Origin: CAKVLG01 sp045637805
Lineage (GTDB): Bacteria > Bacillota > Clostridia > Christensenellales > UBA1242
Length of the DNA stretch: 64,000 bases
Direction: 5' to 3'
NCBI GenBank assembly: GCA_045637805.1
Contig: JAZUAE010000021.1
Span: 5,443 to 69,442 of the forward strand
The notes beneath the pieces are model-generated. The model was not told the origin of the DNA, made no database searches, and saw nothing but the letters and a program-made list of their open reading frames with translations. Of the stretch, positions 44,201-50,747 are shown piece by piece. Within the stretch, counting starts at the first letter, position 1. Each line of letters starts with the position of its first letter. Position numbers and translations under genes: made by a program.

Positions 44201-45140
44201 GCAAGAGTTTGCTAAATTTGAAAAAGAATATTTGACAAAAAATCCAGGCACAAGTGCATTAAAGGTATTGAAAGCTTATTCTGAAAGCCAAAAAGGAATT
44301 TCAGAAAAGGAATCTAAAGTAGAAAAAGCTGGTTCTAATACTGCAGCAAATACTCAATTAAAGAATCCAGAATATGCTAAGTTTAAAGAAAAATATTTAG
44401 AAAAGAATCCAAAAGCAAATGCCGGTGATGCTTTAAAAGCTTATCGTGATATTAAAAAACAAGAGAAGTCTCAAAAAGAAGTAAAAAAAGCTGGTTCTAA
44501 CACTGCAGCAAATACTCAATTAAAGAATTCAGAATATGCTAAGTTTAAAGAAAAATATTTAGCAAATAACCCAGGCAAGACAGCTGGAGAAGCACGTGCT
44601 GCTTATTTTGAAAGTAAAAAGGCTAAGGTTGATAATAAACAAGTTAATGTTGATAATGTTAAAGGATCTATCGGCGTAGAAGTTGCTGGTGGCCAAGGAA
44701 AAGCAGGTAAAGCTGCTGCTCCACAAGTTAGAAAACTAACACCTGAAGAAATTGCTAACGCTCAAGCAAAGATAAATGAATTTGGCGAGGTCGTTAGAGG
44801 CGGTGAAAATCAGGCTAAAGCTGCTGCTCCACAAGTTAGAAGCCTAACACCTGAAGAAATTGATAAAGCTAAAGCTGATGCTTCAGAATATACTAACAGC
44901 AGCGTTAATATGAACAACCTTAAAGATGTTACAAGACTAGGCAATCCTGTTAAAATAGATAATGGTGGTAAAATTCAATCTAATAACATGACAAAAAACG
45001 AAAAATATTCATTTAAACAATTTGCCGATGAAATTAGTGTTGATTTTGCTGACCCTAAAGCAGTAAATGATGCATTAAAGAGATTCAATGCTAAAAACAA
45101 AAAAGGTAATGAAAAGGAAGGGGAAGAACCTCAAATGTAA
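41274..45140 (+). CDS. Large repeat protein with a hydrophobic hairpin, 1288 residues
   Basis: No family recognised. The N-terminal 140 residues are helical. A glycine/alanine-rich hydrophobic stretch (about residues 146-216) could be two or three membrane helices. The remaining 1000 residues are charged, Lys/Glu/Ala/Asn-rich and carry six copies of a roughly 30-residue motif of the form YAxFKxKYLxxNPxxxAGDAxxAYRxxKK, plus three copies of the linker EKAGSNTAANTQLKN and two of AAPQVRxLTPEEI. There is no signal peptide or anchoring motif, so a cytoplasmic face location is likely. Its own promoter, ribosome site and terminator are present. Confidence 0.75.
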   Translation: MSETLKKENSNEKKPLNLGGPAQFNTLRAVCTALRVAARKIENSNISECWKYIQNNKTTDSELTAVSSYLPDREADAIALLRLSKSLCDIDEGTRSHIIPTISSIDHAKGEYDRALIDATPVLEEQFQNAEKNYKAARKLRAKAKRGVFFNRLGILGTIGLSIAGIALGGSLISGAVSALMAGASLTSGAFLVALGLGIFAGKGAIAGIKGLFGLFGRNIGNHKKFLNDQKANFNELTNALNRARENYNENVNAISMNNAYGYEPVDQVAYAKGFGYNEFIVDGDFNRSRRNTQESEFIVPVQESKNVSYAQNVPEEQVEYVPQNAVDNQQNSAEQQSNGENEAERSFNNNNVEEPVADKNENALQTYWNDYRDFKGKYLEENPNAKAGDVKSAFDASRKVNKDNPWEAFKNSADVNTDEDVFVAESDYDLQVNHAQLMFEVAQYNKAIEDYNSGKLSYEDLKTIPIGDSTFERVISEPYDDGNSLGYRIAYHNKMTKNDKKYGIDVKTIGPKLADRRSSLQDMIDKANQEIQLLPKKNNPTAQQNSEIGPKKGNGMVNNVSKMEAKFATGDPQIDKFFAGKSYIDCQRMIDTLFARDSAQRARAQEYFGDLAKSKVFRDKIAQKWADFKQENNIVIINGKGDEDFVLEFKPSAVCDATRSELKQAIEDAAQLEEVDLPKAKMDKAISAVSTAAKAVLEKEKEDKIVEAPSNELVEQEKKGLIEEDLTKQFQKMLKAQNGAKAIPSNKIEKGDYWAGYAEFKAKYLEENPDKKAGDAQAAYREMKKEEKSKEVEKAGSNTAANTQLKNPEYAEFKAKYLAENPDKKAGDAWKAYRDMRKQAKAAEDERTEVVLNIPPKVEKASNIEYANPGPQGVVPASARREKAVGVRQTDTRVILAEPIVGNVATEQNSSDNQIDKDIIAAFKKDREPIVADYMNKNPDTSVVKYNPDLYNYNEEGIKVKPEKVDAALKKSQSKQEFAKFEKEYLTKNPGTSALKVLKAYSESQKGISEKESKVEKAGSNTAANTQLKNPEYAKFKEKYLEKNPKANAGDALKAYRDIKKQEKSQKEVKKAGSNTAANTQLKNSEYAKFKEKYLANNPGKTAGEARAAYFESKKAKVDNKQVNVDNVKGSIGVEVAGGQGKAGKAAAPQVRKLTPEEIANAQAKINEFGEVVRGGENQAKAAAPQVRSLTPEEIDKAKADASEYTNSSVNMNNLKDVTRLGNPVKIDNGGKIQSNNMTKNEKYSFKQFADEISVDFADPKAVNDALKRFNAKNKKGNEKEGEEPQM
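43544..44615 (+). repeat. Coding repeats of the FKxKYLxxNP motif
   Basis: Copies begin near 43544, 43703, 44205, 44370 and 44528; a sixth, more divergent copy begins near 42387. Copies 43703, 44370 and 44528 are each preceded by the near-identical linker GSNTAANTQLKN, which indicates recent unequal crossing-over or duplication of a motif-plus-linker unit. Confidence 0.8.
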
Positions 45141-45174
45141 TAATAACTGCGGATATATTCCGCGGTTATTTTTT
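45141..45174 (+). terminator. Terminator of the repeat-protein gene
   Basis: AATAAC(T)GCGGA / TCCGC(G)GTTATT with a T-tract. Confidence 0.8.
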
Positions 45175-45185
45175 GTCTAAATTAT

Positions 45186-45213
45186 TTGCTTTTGGCGAAA
45201 ATTGTGTTAATAT
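45186..45213 (+). promoter_or_regulatory. Promoter of prfB, start codon at predicted +1
   Basis: TTGCTT (45186-45191), 16 bases, TAATAT (45208-45213), 6 bases, ATG 45220. A second overlapping -10-like TATAAT lies at 45213-45218. Confidence 0.4.
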
Positions 45214-45219
45214 ATAATT

Positions 45220-46321
45220 ATGGTAAATAGTAATAGAAGAGAATTGTTAGAAAGCGTAATGGGGAAATTAAAAAATTCTCTTGACTGTCTTTGACAGGAG
45301 TGCGCTAGAAAACGAACTAAAGAATATACAAAAAATTGAGCTCGAGCCTGATTTTTATAAAGATTCGTCTTTAGTAAAAAAGATGGGGAATAGAAAGAAA
45401 GAACTTGAAAAAAACATAGAGCTTATTAATACTTGCAAGGCTGAGGGGGATTTTTTATCTGAAGTTATTGACTTGTTAGATGAAATGACTGAAGATGATA
45501 AAACTGACTTTGATAATGGATTAAATAAATTATCCATAAAAGTTGAAGAGCTCTATATACAAACGCTTTACAGTGGTGAATTTGATTCAAACAATGCATT
45601 GATTGAACTTCATTCGGGGGCGGGCGGCGAAGAGGCTCAAGACTGGACTGAAATGCTTTCACGTATGTATTTAAGATATGCCGAGAAAAAAGGATATTCA
45701 TCAACCATTCTTGATGTTTCACCTGGTGATGGTGCCGGCATTAAAAGTATGTATATATTAATAGAAGGTGAAAAGGCTTATGGCAATCTTAAAAATGAGA
45801 ATGGCGTACACCGCCTGGTAAGATTGTCGCCTTTTGATAGTAATCACAGAAGGCATACTTCTTTCGCAAGTTGCAGTGTTTCTCCTATGATTGAAGATGG
45901 TTTCGAGATTGTTCTAGATGAAAAAGATCTAAAAATAGATACTTATAGAAGTGGCGGTGCTGGTGGACAAAATGTAAACAAGGTGGAATCTGCTGTTAGA
46001 ATTACGCACTTGCCAACGGGAATTGTTGTATGTTGTCAAAACGAGCGCAGTCAGCTGCAAAACAAGGCGCAAGCAATGGCAATGTTAAAGTCTAAGCTTG
46101 CACGCAGAGAAGAAGAAAAACGTGAGTCTGAAAAACTTGCACAAAAAGGTGAGCAGAAAAAGAACGAGTGGGGCAGTCAAATTAGATCTTATGTTCTTCA
46201 CCCATATCTGATGATAAAAGATCACAGGACAGGATATGAAACAAGCAATACTGATGATGTTTTAGATGGCAATCTTGAGCCGTTTATAATAGAGAATTTA
46301 AAAACAAAAGCGAGGGGTTAA
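45220..46321 (+). CDS. prfB: Peptide chain release factor 2, made by programmed +1 frameshift
   Basis: RF2 ends translation at UGA and UAA. The first 24 codons run from ATG 45220 to CTT, then an in-frame TGA (45292-45294). Reading resumes in the +1 frame at GAC 45293, giving a 366-residue protein. The domain order is standard: helical domain 1, SPF recognition tripeptide in RLSPFDSNHRRH, GGQ in SGGAGGQNVNKVESAVR, and a C-terminal HDHRTGYE-like end. No Shine-Dalgarno site precedes ATG 45220. An open frame from TTG 45281 exists but would drop part of domain 1. Confidence 0.93.
45289..45295 (+). other. prfB programmed +1 frameshift site
   Basis: CTT-TGA-C, the universal RF2 autoregulatory slip site: low RF2 lets Leu-tRNA slip from CTT to TTT and resume at GAC. 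The usual upstream Shine-Dalgarno-like AGGGGG element three bases before CTT is absent here (ATTCTCTTGACTGT instead). Confidence 0.93.
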
Positions 46322-46322
46322 A

Positions 46323-46718
46323 ATGAATAGAGAAGAAGCAAAGAAGATTTATGAAAAGAATATCGTACACATGGATAATCTTGTCAAAGAACTTTATGAT
46401 TTGAAAGCCGAGATGGATAAGGCTGAGGCTGTATATTTTGAAAAACTAAAAAGTCTACGAAAAAGTGGTGTGCTTTCTAGTGGTGGATATATAGTTAAAG
46501 GCGACGAAGATGAATCTTTCCTTGAAACCTTGCATGAACTTGAAGAATATGAAGAAGATCGCTATGCGGGAATAGAGAAGAATGCTCTTAAAGAATCCAA
46601 AATTGCATATATGGATAAACTTTTTGAAATTAGCAAATTTAAGACAGAGCTTGATTTCGCAAAAGCGGCTTTAGATAAAGCTGAATCTGAAAATGTGTCA
46701 GGTAGAGAAAATGAATAA
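46323..46718 (+). CDS. Small coiled-coil protein of unknown function
   Basis: Predicted 131 residues, highly charged and helical, with two coiled-coil segments (about residues 1-50 and 65-125). No family recognised. It lies 1 base after prfB with GAGGGG before its ATG, and its 3' end overlaps tsaD by 8 bases, so it is part of a prfB-orf-tsaD operon. Confidence 0.7.
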   Translation: MNREEAKKIYEKNIVHMDNLVKELYDLKAEMDKAEAVYFEKLKSLRKSGVLSSGGYIVKGDEDESFLETLHELEEYEEDRYAGIEKNALKESKIAYMDKLFEISKFKTELDFAKAALDKAESENVSGRENE

Positions 46719-47724
46719 AGATGTTTACATTTTAGCGATTGAATCTAGCTGTGATGACACAGGTGTTGCTATTGTGAAAAATGGCAGAGAGGTTATAAGC
46801 AATGTCGTCTCTAGCCAAATAGATATCCATACGCTTTATGGTGGTGTGGTGCCAGAGATTGCGTCACGCAATCATGCGGTAAATATCAACGGGGTTTGTA
46901 AAGAAGCATTAAAGCGTGCAAATATGACTCTTGATCAAATTGATGCCATTGCTGTAACTTACGGCGCTGGACTACTTGGGGCGCTTATCGTGGGTGTTAA
47001 TTTTGCTAAAGGTTTGGCTTATAGTACTGGAAAACCGCTTATTGCAGTGAATCACATAGAAGGGCATATTGCTGCAAACTATATAGAGTTTAAAGATCTT
47101 CAGCCACCATTCTTGTGTTTAATTGTAAGCGGTGGGCATACTGCACTTGTAGAGATGAAGGATTATACTACTAGAAAACTTATAGGAACCACAACTGATG
47201 ATGCTGTTGGTGAGGCGTTTGATAAAGTTGCACGTATTTTAGGGCTGCCTTATCCTGGTGGGCCAAGCATACAAAAGCATGCTGCAAACGGAAATGCATC
47301 TATTAAATTTACACGCACGCACGCGCGCGAAGATTATAATTTTTCATACAGTGGACTAAAAACTGCAGTCGTAAATTATGTGCACACAATAGAGCAGCGT
47401 GGTGAGGTTGTGCCTGTAGATGATATTTGTGCGTCTTTCCAAAAGGAGGCCGTTGATATGCTTATTTCAAATACAATTAAAGCCGCTAAAGATTTTGGTT
47501 ATAAGAAGATTGTGTTGGCAGGCGGCGTAAGTGCTAATGCTGCGCTCCGTGATGGCATGAAGGCTGCGGCAAAACAATACAAAATTGAAGTCTATTATCC
47601 GCAGCTCGCACTTTGCACTGACAATGCGGCAATGATAGGTGCTGCAGGGTATATAGGTTATGTGTCTGGCAATGGAAGTGTTGACCCAAAAACCATTCAA
47701 CCAGCAAGTACCATTAAACTATAA
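46711..47724 (+). CDS. tsaD: tRNA N6-adenosine threonylcarbamoyltransferase TsaD
   Basis: Predicted 337-residue ASKHA enzyme that, with TsaB and TsaE, puts threonylcarbamoyl on A37 of ANN-decoding tRNAs. Motifs: AIESSCDDTGVAIV at the N-terminus, the metal-binding HIEGH, CLIVSGGHTALVEM, and VLAGGVSANAALRD. ATG 46711 is preferred over the in-frame ATG at 46693 because it gives the family N-terminus; an AGGTAGAG site precedes it. Confidence 0.95.
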   Translation: MNKDVYILAIESSCDDTGVAIVKNGREVISNVVSSQIDIHTLYGGVVPEIASRNHAVNINGVCKEALKRANMTLDQIDAIAVTYGAGLLGALIVGVNFAKGLAYSTGKPLIAVNHIEGHIAANYIEFKDLQPPFLCLIVSGGHTALVEMKDYTTRKLIGTTTDDAVGEAFDKVARILGLPYPGGPSIQKHAANGNASIKFTRTHAREDYNFSYSGLKTAVVNYVHTIEQRGEVVPVDDICASFQKEAVDMLISNTIKAAKDFGYKKIVLAGGVSANAALRDGMKAAAKQYKIEVYYPQLALCTDNAAMIGAAGYIGYVSGNGSVDPKTIQPASTIKL

Positions 47725-47752
47725 AATTCGTAATAAAAAAGATAAATTTCTA

Positions 47753-47781
47753 TTGACTTTAAATATTTCGTGTGTTATTAT
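47753..47781 (+). promoter_or_regulatory. Promoter of rpmG-secE-nusG
   Basis: TTGACT (47753-47758), 17 bases, TATTAT (47776-47781). Confidence 0.65.
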
Positions 47782-47788
47782 ACTAACG

Positions 47789-47817
47789 CACTTACCGATG
47801 GGTAGTGTTAATTTTTT
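47789..47817 (+). terminator. Possible attenuator in the rpmG leader
   Basis: CACT(T)ACC-GATG-GGTAGTG hairpin followed by TTAATTTTTT, between the promoter and rpmG, within the first 40 bases of the transcript. Confidence 0.45.
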
Positions 47818-47829
47818 AGGAGAAAAATT

Positions 47830-47979
47830 ATGAGAAACAAGATTACATTAGAGTGCACAGAATGCAAACAAAGAAATTATGACAACATGAAAAACAAGAA
47901 AAACACTCCAGATAGAATTGAAATGAAAAAGTTCTGTCCATTCTGCAAAAAGCACACTGTTCATAAAGAAACAAAGTAG
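47830..47979 (+). CDS. rpmG: 50S ribosomal protein L33
   Basis: A 49-residue protein starting MRNKITLECTECKQRNY, with the L33 zinc pairs CTEC and CPFC and the end KKHTVHKETK. The cysteine-bearing form is the zinc-dependent paralogue. AGGAG precedes the ATG. It is 13 bases upstream of secE, the usual Firmicute order. Confidence 0.95.
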   Translation: MRNKITLECTECKQRNYDNMKNKKNTPDRIEMKKFCPFCKKHTVHKETK

Positions 47980-47992
47980 TAGGAGAGCGTAA

Positions 47993-48238
47993 ATGGCAAA
48001 ACGTGAAATTGTACAAAACAATGTAAAGGTTAAACCAAAGAAAGCTGCTAAACGTGAAAAAACTGTTAAGGTTAGTAAAGCAAAAGAAACAATCTCTGAA
48101 CTTAAAAAGGTTTCTTGGCCATCTTTTGGTAAAACCATGAAACAAACAGGAATGGTTATTTCTGTTGTGGCAATTTTTACATTGCTTATTTTAGGTATTG
48201 ATAGTTTACTTACTTGGCTTATTAGCCTAATAGGATAA
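47993..48238 (+). CDS. secE: Preprotein translocase subunit SecE
   Basis: Predicted 81-residue single-span SecE: a lysine-rich N-terminus, the conserved amphipathic helix ETISELKKVSWPSFGKTMKQT, and one transmembrane helix (about residues 54-77). AGGAGAGCGTAA precedes the ATG. It forms SecYEG with SecY (encoded at 59942). Ten bases separate it from nusG. Confidence 0.93.
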   Translation: MAKREIVQNNVKVKPKKAAKREKTVKVSKAKETISELKKVSWPSFGKTMKQTGMVISVVAIFTLLILGIDSLLTWLISLIG

Positions 48239-48248
48239 GGAGAAGATT

Positions 48249-48779
48249 ATGACAGAAATTTTAGAAGAACCAAAATGGTATGTCATTCATACACTTTCTG
48301 GCTATGAAAATATGGCCCTTGACGGCTTAAATAAATGTATTGCTAAAAACAATCTTCAAGATAAGATCATGGAAGTTAAAATTCCTATGGAAGATGTTAT
48401 TGAAGAAAAAAATGGCAAGAAAAAAGTTGTTCAAAAAAAGAAATACCCATGCTATGTTATGTTAAAGATGCGTTATGATGATAAGTTATGGCATACAATT
48501 GTTAACACTCGTGGTGTGACAGGTTTCTGCGGCCCTCAAGGTCGTCCACTTCCATTAACCGATGATGAAGTTAGAAAGATGAGTCTTGAGAAAATTGTTG
48601 TTGACATCAAGGTTGCTGTTGGCGACAAGGTTAAGGTTGTATCCGGACCTCTTGATGGTTTCGTTGGCGTTGTTCAAGCCATTGATGCTGAAAATCAAAA
48701 ATGCAAAGTTGTAGTTGAAATGTTTGGTCGCGATACTAGCGTTGAACTTGACTACTCTCAAATTGAACAATTAGATTAA
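48249..48779 (+). CDS. nusG: Transcription antitermination factor NusG
   Basis: Predicted 176 residues. NGN domain: KWYVIHTLSGYENMALDGL at the N-terminus, then YPCYVMLKM and VNTRGVTGFCGP. C-terminal KOW domain: GDKVKVVSGPLDGFVGVVQAID. It links RNA polymerase with ribosomes or Rho. AAGGAGAAG precedes the ATG. Length and layout are normal. Confidence 0.96.
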   Translation: MTEILEEPKWYVIHTLSGYENMALDGLNKCIAKNNLQDKIMEVKIPMEDVIEEKNGKKKVVQKKKYPCYVMLKMRYDDKLWHTIVNTRGVTGFCGPQGRPLPLTDDEVRKMSLEKIVVDIKVAVGDKVKVVSGPLDGFVGVVQAIDAENQKCKVVVEMFGRDTSVELDYSQIEQLD

Positions 48780-48812
48780 TTTGTTATTGAAAGCTATATG
48801 CTTTTGATATAT

Positions 48813-48871
48813 GTGGGAGAAAGTAAATTTTTCATGCTTTCATTAAAACCACGCCTATCCAAGTTTGGATA
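48813..48871 (+). promoter_or_regulatory. Candidate L1-binding leader of rplK-rplA, with a hairpin at the ribosome site
   Basis: GTGG (48813-48816) pairs with CCAC (48849-48852), GAAAG (48819-48823) with CTTTC (48837-48841), and between them lies an asymmetric internal loop GA / ATTAAAA. This is the layout of ribosomal protein L1 sites. A second hairpin TATCCAA-GT-TTGGATA (48856-48871) borders the AAAGGAG site of rplK. Confidence 0.6.
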
Positions 48872-48882
48872 AAGGAGATATT

Positions 48883-49314
48883 ATGGCACCAGTTAAAAAA
48901 ATTCAAGCAGTCGTAAAGCTCCAGTTGCCAGCTGGTAAAGCTACTGCAGGTCCTCCAGTAGGTTCTACTTTAGGTCCACATGGAATTAACCTTCCAGCAT
49001 TCGTTAAAGAATTTAACGAAAAAACTGCCGCTCAAGCAGGTCTTATTATTCCAGTAGTAATGACTATTTATGCGGACAGATCATTTGAGTTTGTTATGAA
49101 GACTCCTCCAGCAGCCGTTCTTATTTTAAAGGCTCTAGGTCTTGATAAAGCAAGCGCAAAACCAAACAGAGAAAAAGTCGGAAAATTAACTCAGGCTCAA
49201 CTTAAAGAGATTGCTGAAACTAAGATGAAAGATCTTAATGCTAACACAATCGAAGCTGCTATGAGTATGATTAAGGGTACTGCTCGTTCTATGGGCATTA
49301 CTGTAGAGGAATAG
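48883..49314 (+). CDS. rplK: 50S ribosomal protein L11
   Basis: Predicted 143 residues. Standard L11: VKLQLPAGKATAGPPVGSTLG at the N-terminus (rRNA/thiostrepton-site domain) and ETKMKDLNANTIEAAMSMIKGTARSMG at the C-terminus. ATG 48883 follows AAAGGAGATATT; the in-frame start at 48865 lies in the leader hairpin. It pairs with rplA 10 bases downstream. Confidence 0.97.
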   Translation: MAPVKKIQAVVKLQLPAGKATAGPPVGSTLGPHGINLPAFVKEFNEKTAAQAGLIIPVVMTIYADRSFEFVMKTPPAAVLILKALGLDKASAKPNREKVGKLTQAQLKEIAETKMKDLNANTIEAAMSMIKGTARSMGITVEE

Positions 49315-49324
49315 GGAGGCAATT

Positions 49325-50011
49325 ATGAAACGCGGAAAGAATTATAAAGCTAGTGCCTCTTTAGTAGAGCGCTCTAAAATTTATGAACCAAAGGAAGCTT
49401 TGGCTCTTGCAATCGACACAGCTAAGGCTAAGTTTGATGAAACTATCGAACTTCATGTTAAGCTTGGTGTTGATCCTAAAAACGCTGATCAACAAGTTCG
49501 TGGCTCAGTTGTACTTCCTAACGGTACAGGTAAAACTGTAAAAGTTTTAGTTATCGCTAAGGGTGACAAGGCTGATGAAGCTAAAGCTAACGGTGCTGAT
49601 GTTGTTGGCGCAGAAGAAATTGTTGATAAAATCTTAAAACAAAACTGGCTCGATTTTGATGCTTGTATTACAACACCTGATATGATGGGCTTAGTTGGTA
49701 GAATCGCTAGAGTACTTGGACCACGTGGTTTAATGCCAAACCCTAAGAGTGGTACAGTTACAACAGACGTTGCTAAAGCCATCAAAGATATTAAAGCTGG
49801 TAAAGTTGAATACAGACTTGATAAATTTGGTATTATTCATGTTACTATTGGTAAAAAGAGCTTTGGTGTAGAAAAACTCAATGAAAACTACGAAACACTT
49901 ATGGACGCTTTAATTAAAGCAAAACCACAAGCTGCAAAGGGTACATATTTAAAGAGTATTTCTCTTAGCGCTACAATGGGTCCTGGAATTAAGACTATTT
50001 ATAGAGTATAA
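49325..50011 (+). CDS. rplA: 50S ribosomal protein L1
   Basis: Predicted 228-residue L1 of the L1 stalk: ALALAIDTAKAKFDETIELHVKLGVDPKNADQQVRG, then GPRGLMPNPKSGTVT and a C-terminal SISLSATMGPGI. It is also the likely repressor of its own operon through the leader at 48813. GGGAGGCAATT precedes the ATG. It ends in a strong terminator, so the L10-L12 genes are not joined here. Confidence 0.97.
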   Translation: MKRGKNYKASASLVERSKIYEPKEALALAIDTAKAKFDETIELHVKLGVDPKNADQQVRGSVVLPNGTGKTVKVLVIAKGDKADEAKANGADVVGAEEIVDKILKQNWLDFDACITTPDMMGLVGRIARVLGPRGLMPNPKSGTVTTDVAKAIKDIKAGKVEYRLDKFGIIHVTIGKKSFGVEKLNENYETLMDALIKAKPQAAKGTYLKSISLSATMGPGIKTIYRV

Positions 50012-50016
50012 AAATG

Positions 50017-50044
50017 AAATCCCGATTAAATTCGGGATTTTTTT
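50017..50044 (+). terminator. Terminator of rplK-rplA
   Basis: AAATCCCGA / TCGGGATTT with a T-tract. Confidence 0.9.
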
Positions 50045-50205
50045 GTGTAAAATATGCAAAAAGTTTATTAAAAATTGATAAAGTCAAGGTTTTTCCAAAT
50101 CCATAAAAAACACTTCAAGTACACACGTGTTTTTGTTAATAAAATAGGGAGCAAGAGTCTATTTTATAATTTTATAAAAAAATTTATATTTTTTGTAAAA
50201 AACTA
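50045..50205. other. Intergenic stretch, AT-rich, no gene seen
   Basis: Between the rplA terminator and the rpsJ promoter. It holds one weak hairpin, AAAACAC / GTGTTTT (around 50107-50136), and no reading frame or RNA gene that I can support. Confidence 0.6.
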
Positions 50206-50234
50206 TTGACACGGGGCCGTGTGTATAGTACAAT
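50206..50234 (+). promoter_or_regulatory. S10 operon promoter with a GC-rich palindrome in the spacer
   Basis: TTGACA (50206-50211), 17 bases, TACAAT (50229-50234). The inverted repeat ACACGG-GG-CCGTGT (50209-50222) lies in the -35/spacer region and is unusually GC-rich for this genome; it may be an operator. Confidence 0.75.
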
Positions 50235-50240
50235 ATGAAG

Positions 50241-50400
50241 GCTGTAAATTGGGACGATGCGGGAGATTGCTCGATGAGCCTTGATTCGAGATAACTCATG
50301 CAGACAATTGTTGGGGCTTGACCCCGGCGACAAACTTGTTCTTGCCAAGCCACGAAACAAAATATTTACAGTGTGGTGGAACGCTTTCGGTTTGTAAAAA
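50241..50400 (+). promoter_or_regulatory. Structured leader RNA of the S10 operon
   Basis: The predicted transcript start (about 50241) opens a 170-base leader. A closing helix CTGTAAAT (50242-50249) / ATTTACAG (50364-50371) encloses a nested stem GGCTT...AAGCC (50315-50319/50347-50351), GGC/GCC and ACAA/TTGT, plus alternative pairings CTCG/CGAG and ATGAG/CTCAT (50270-50299). The position suggests autogenous control of the operon (L4 or another ribosomal protein), which is inference. Confidence 0.6.
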
Positions 50401-50418
50401 TATTATGGAGGAAAAAAC

Positions 50419-50727
50419 ATGGCAACACAAAAAATTAGAATTAAATTAAAAGCATACGACCATGACCTTGTTGATCAGTCTGCTGCAAGAATTGTGGAAA
50501 CTGCTACTAAAGCAGGTGCTAAGGTGTCAGGACCTATTCCTATGCCAACAGAGAAGGAAATCGTTACAATCCTTCGTTCAGTTCACAAACATAAAGATTC
50601 TCGTGAACAATTTGAAATAAGAACACATAAAAGACTTATTGATATTTACAACCCATCAGCTAAAACTGTTGATGCACTTATGAAGATTGATCTTCCTAGC
50701 GGCGTTGATATCAATATTAAATTATAA
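50419..50727 (+). CDS. rpsJ: 30S ribosomal protein S10
   Basis: Predicted 102 residues, standard length. KIRIKLKAYDHDLVDQSAARIVETA and EIRTHKRLIDIYNP are the S10 hallmarks. It heads the S10-spc-alpha cluster. GGAGGAAAAAAC precedes the ATG. Also a NusB partner in rRNA antitermination. Confidence 0.98.
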   Translation: MATQKIRIKLKAYDHDLVDQSAARIVETATKAGAKVSGPIPMPTEKEIVTILRSVHKHKDSREQFEIRTHKRLIDIYNPSAKTVDALMKIDLPSGVDINIKL

Positions 50728-50747
50728 ACAGGGGGAGAGAAGTGATT

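Noticed and set aside
45281..46321. prfB starting at TTG 45281
   Set aside because: It begins within the frameshift window; the upstream 24 codons plus CTT-TGA-C are the classic RF2 arrangement.
50241..50400. Leader RNA as tmRNA or RNase P RNA
   Set aside because: No tRNA-like ends, no tag-peptide frame and no P4-type conserved core; position directly before rpsJ fits a leader.
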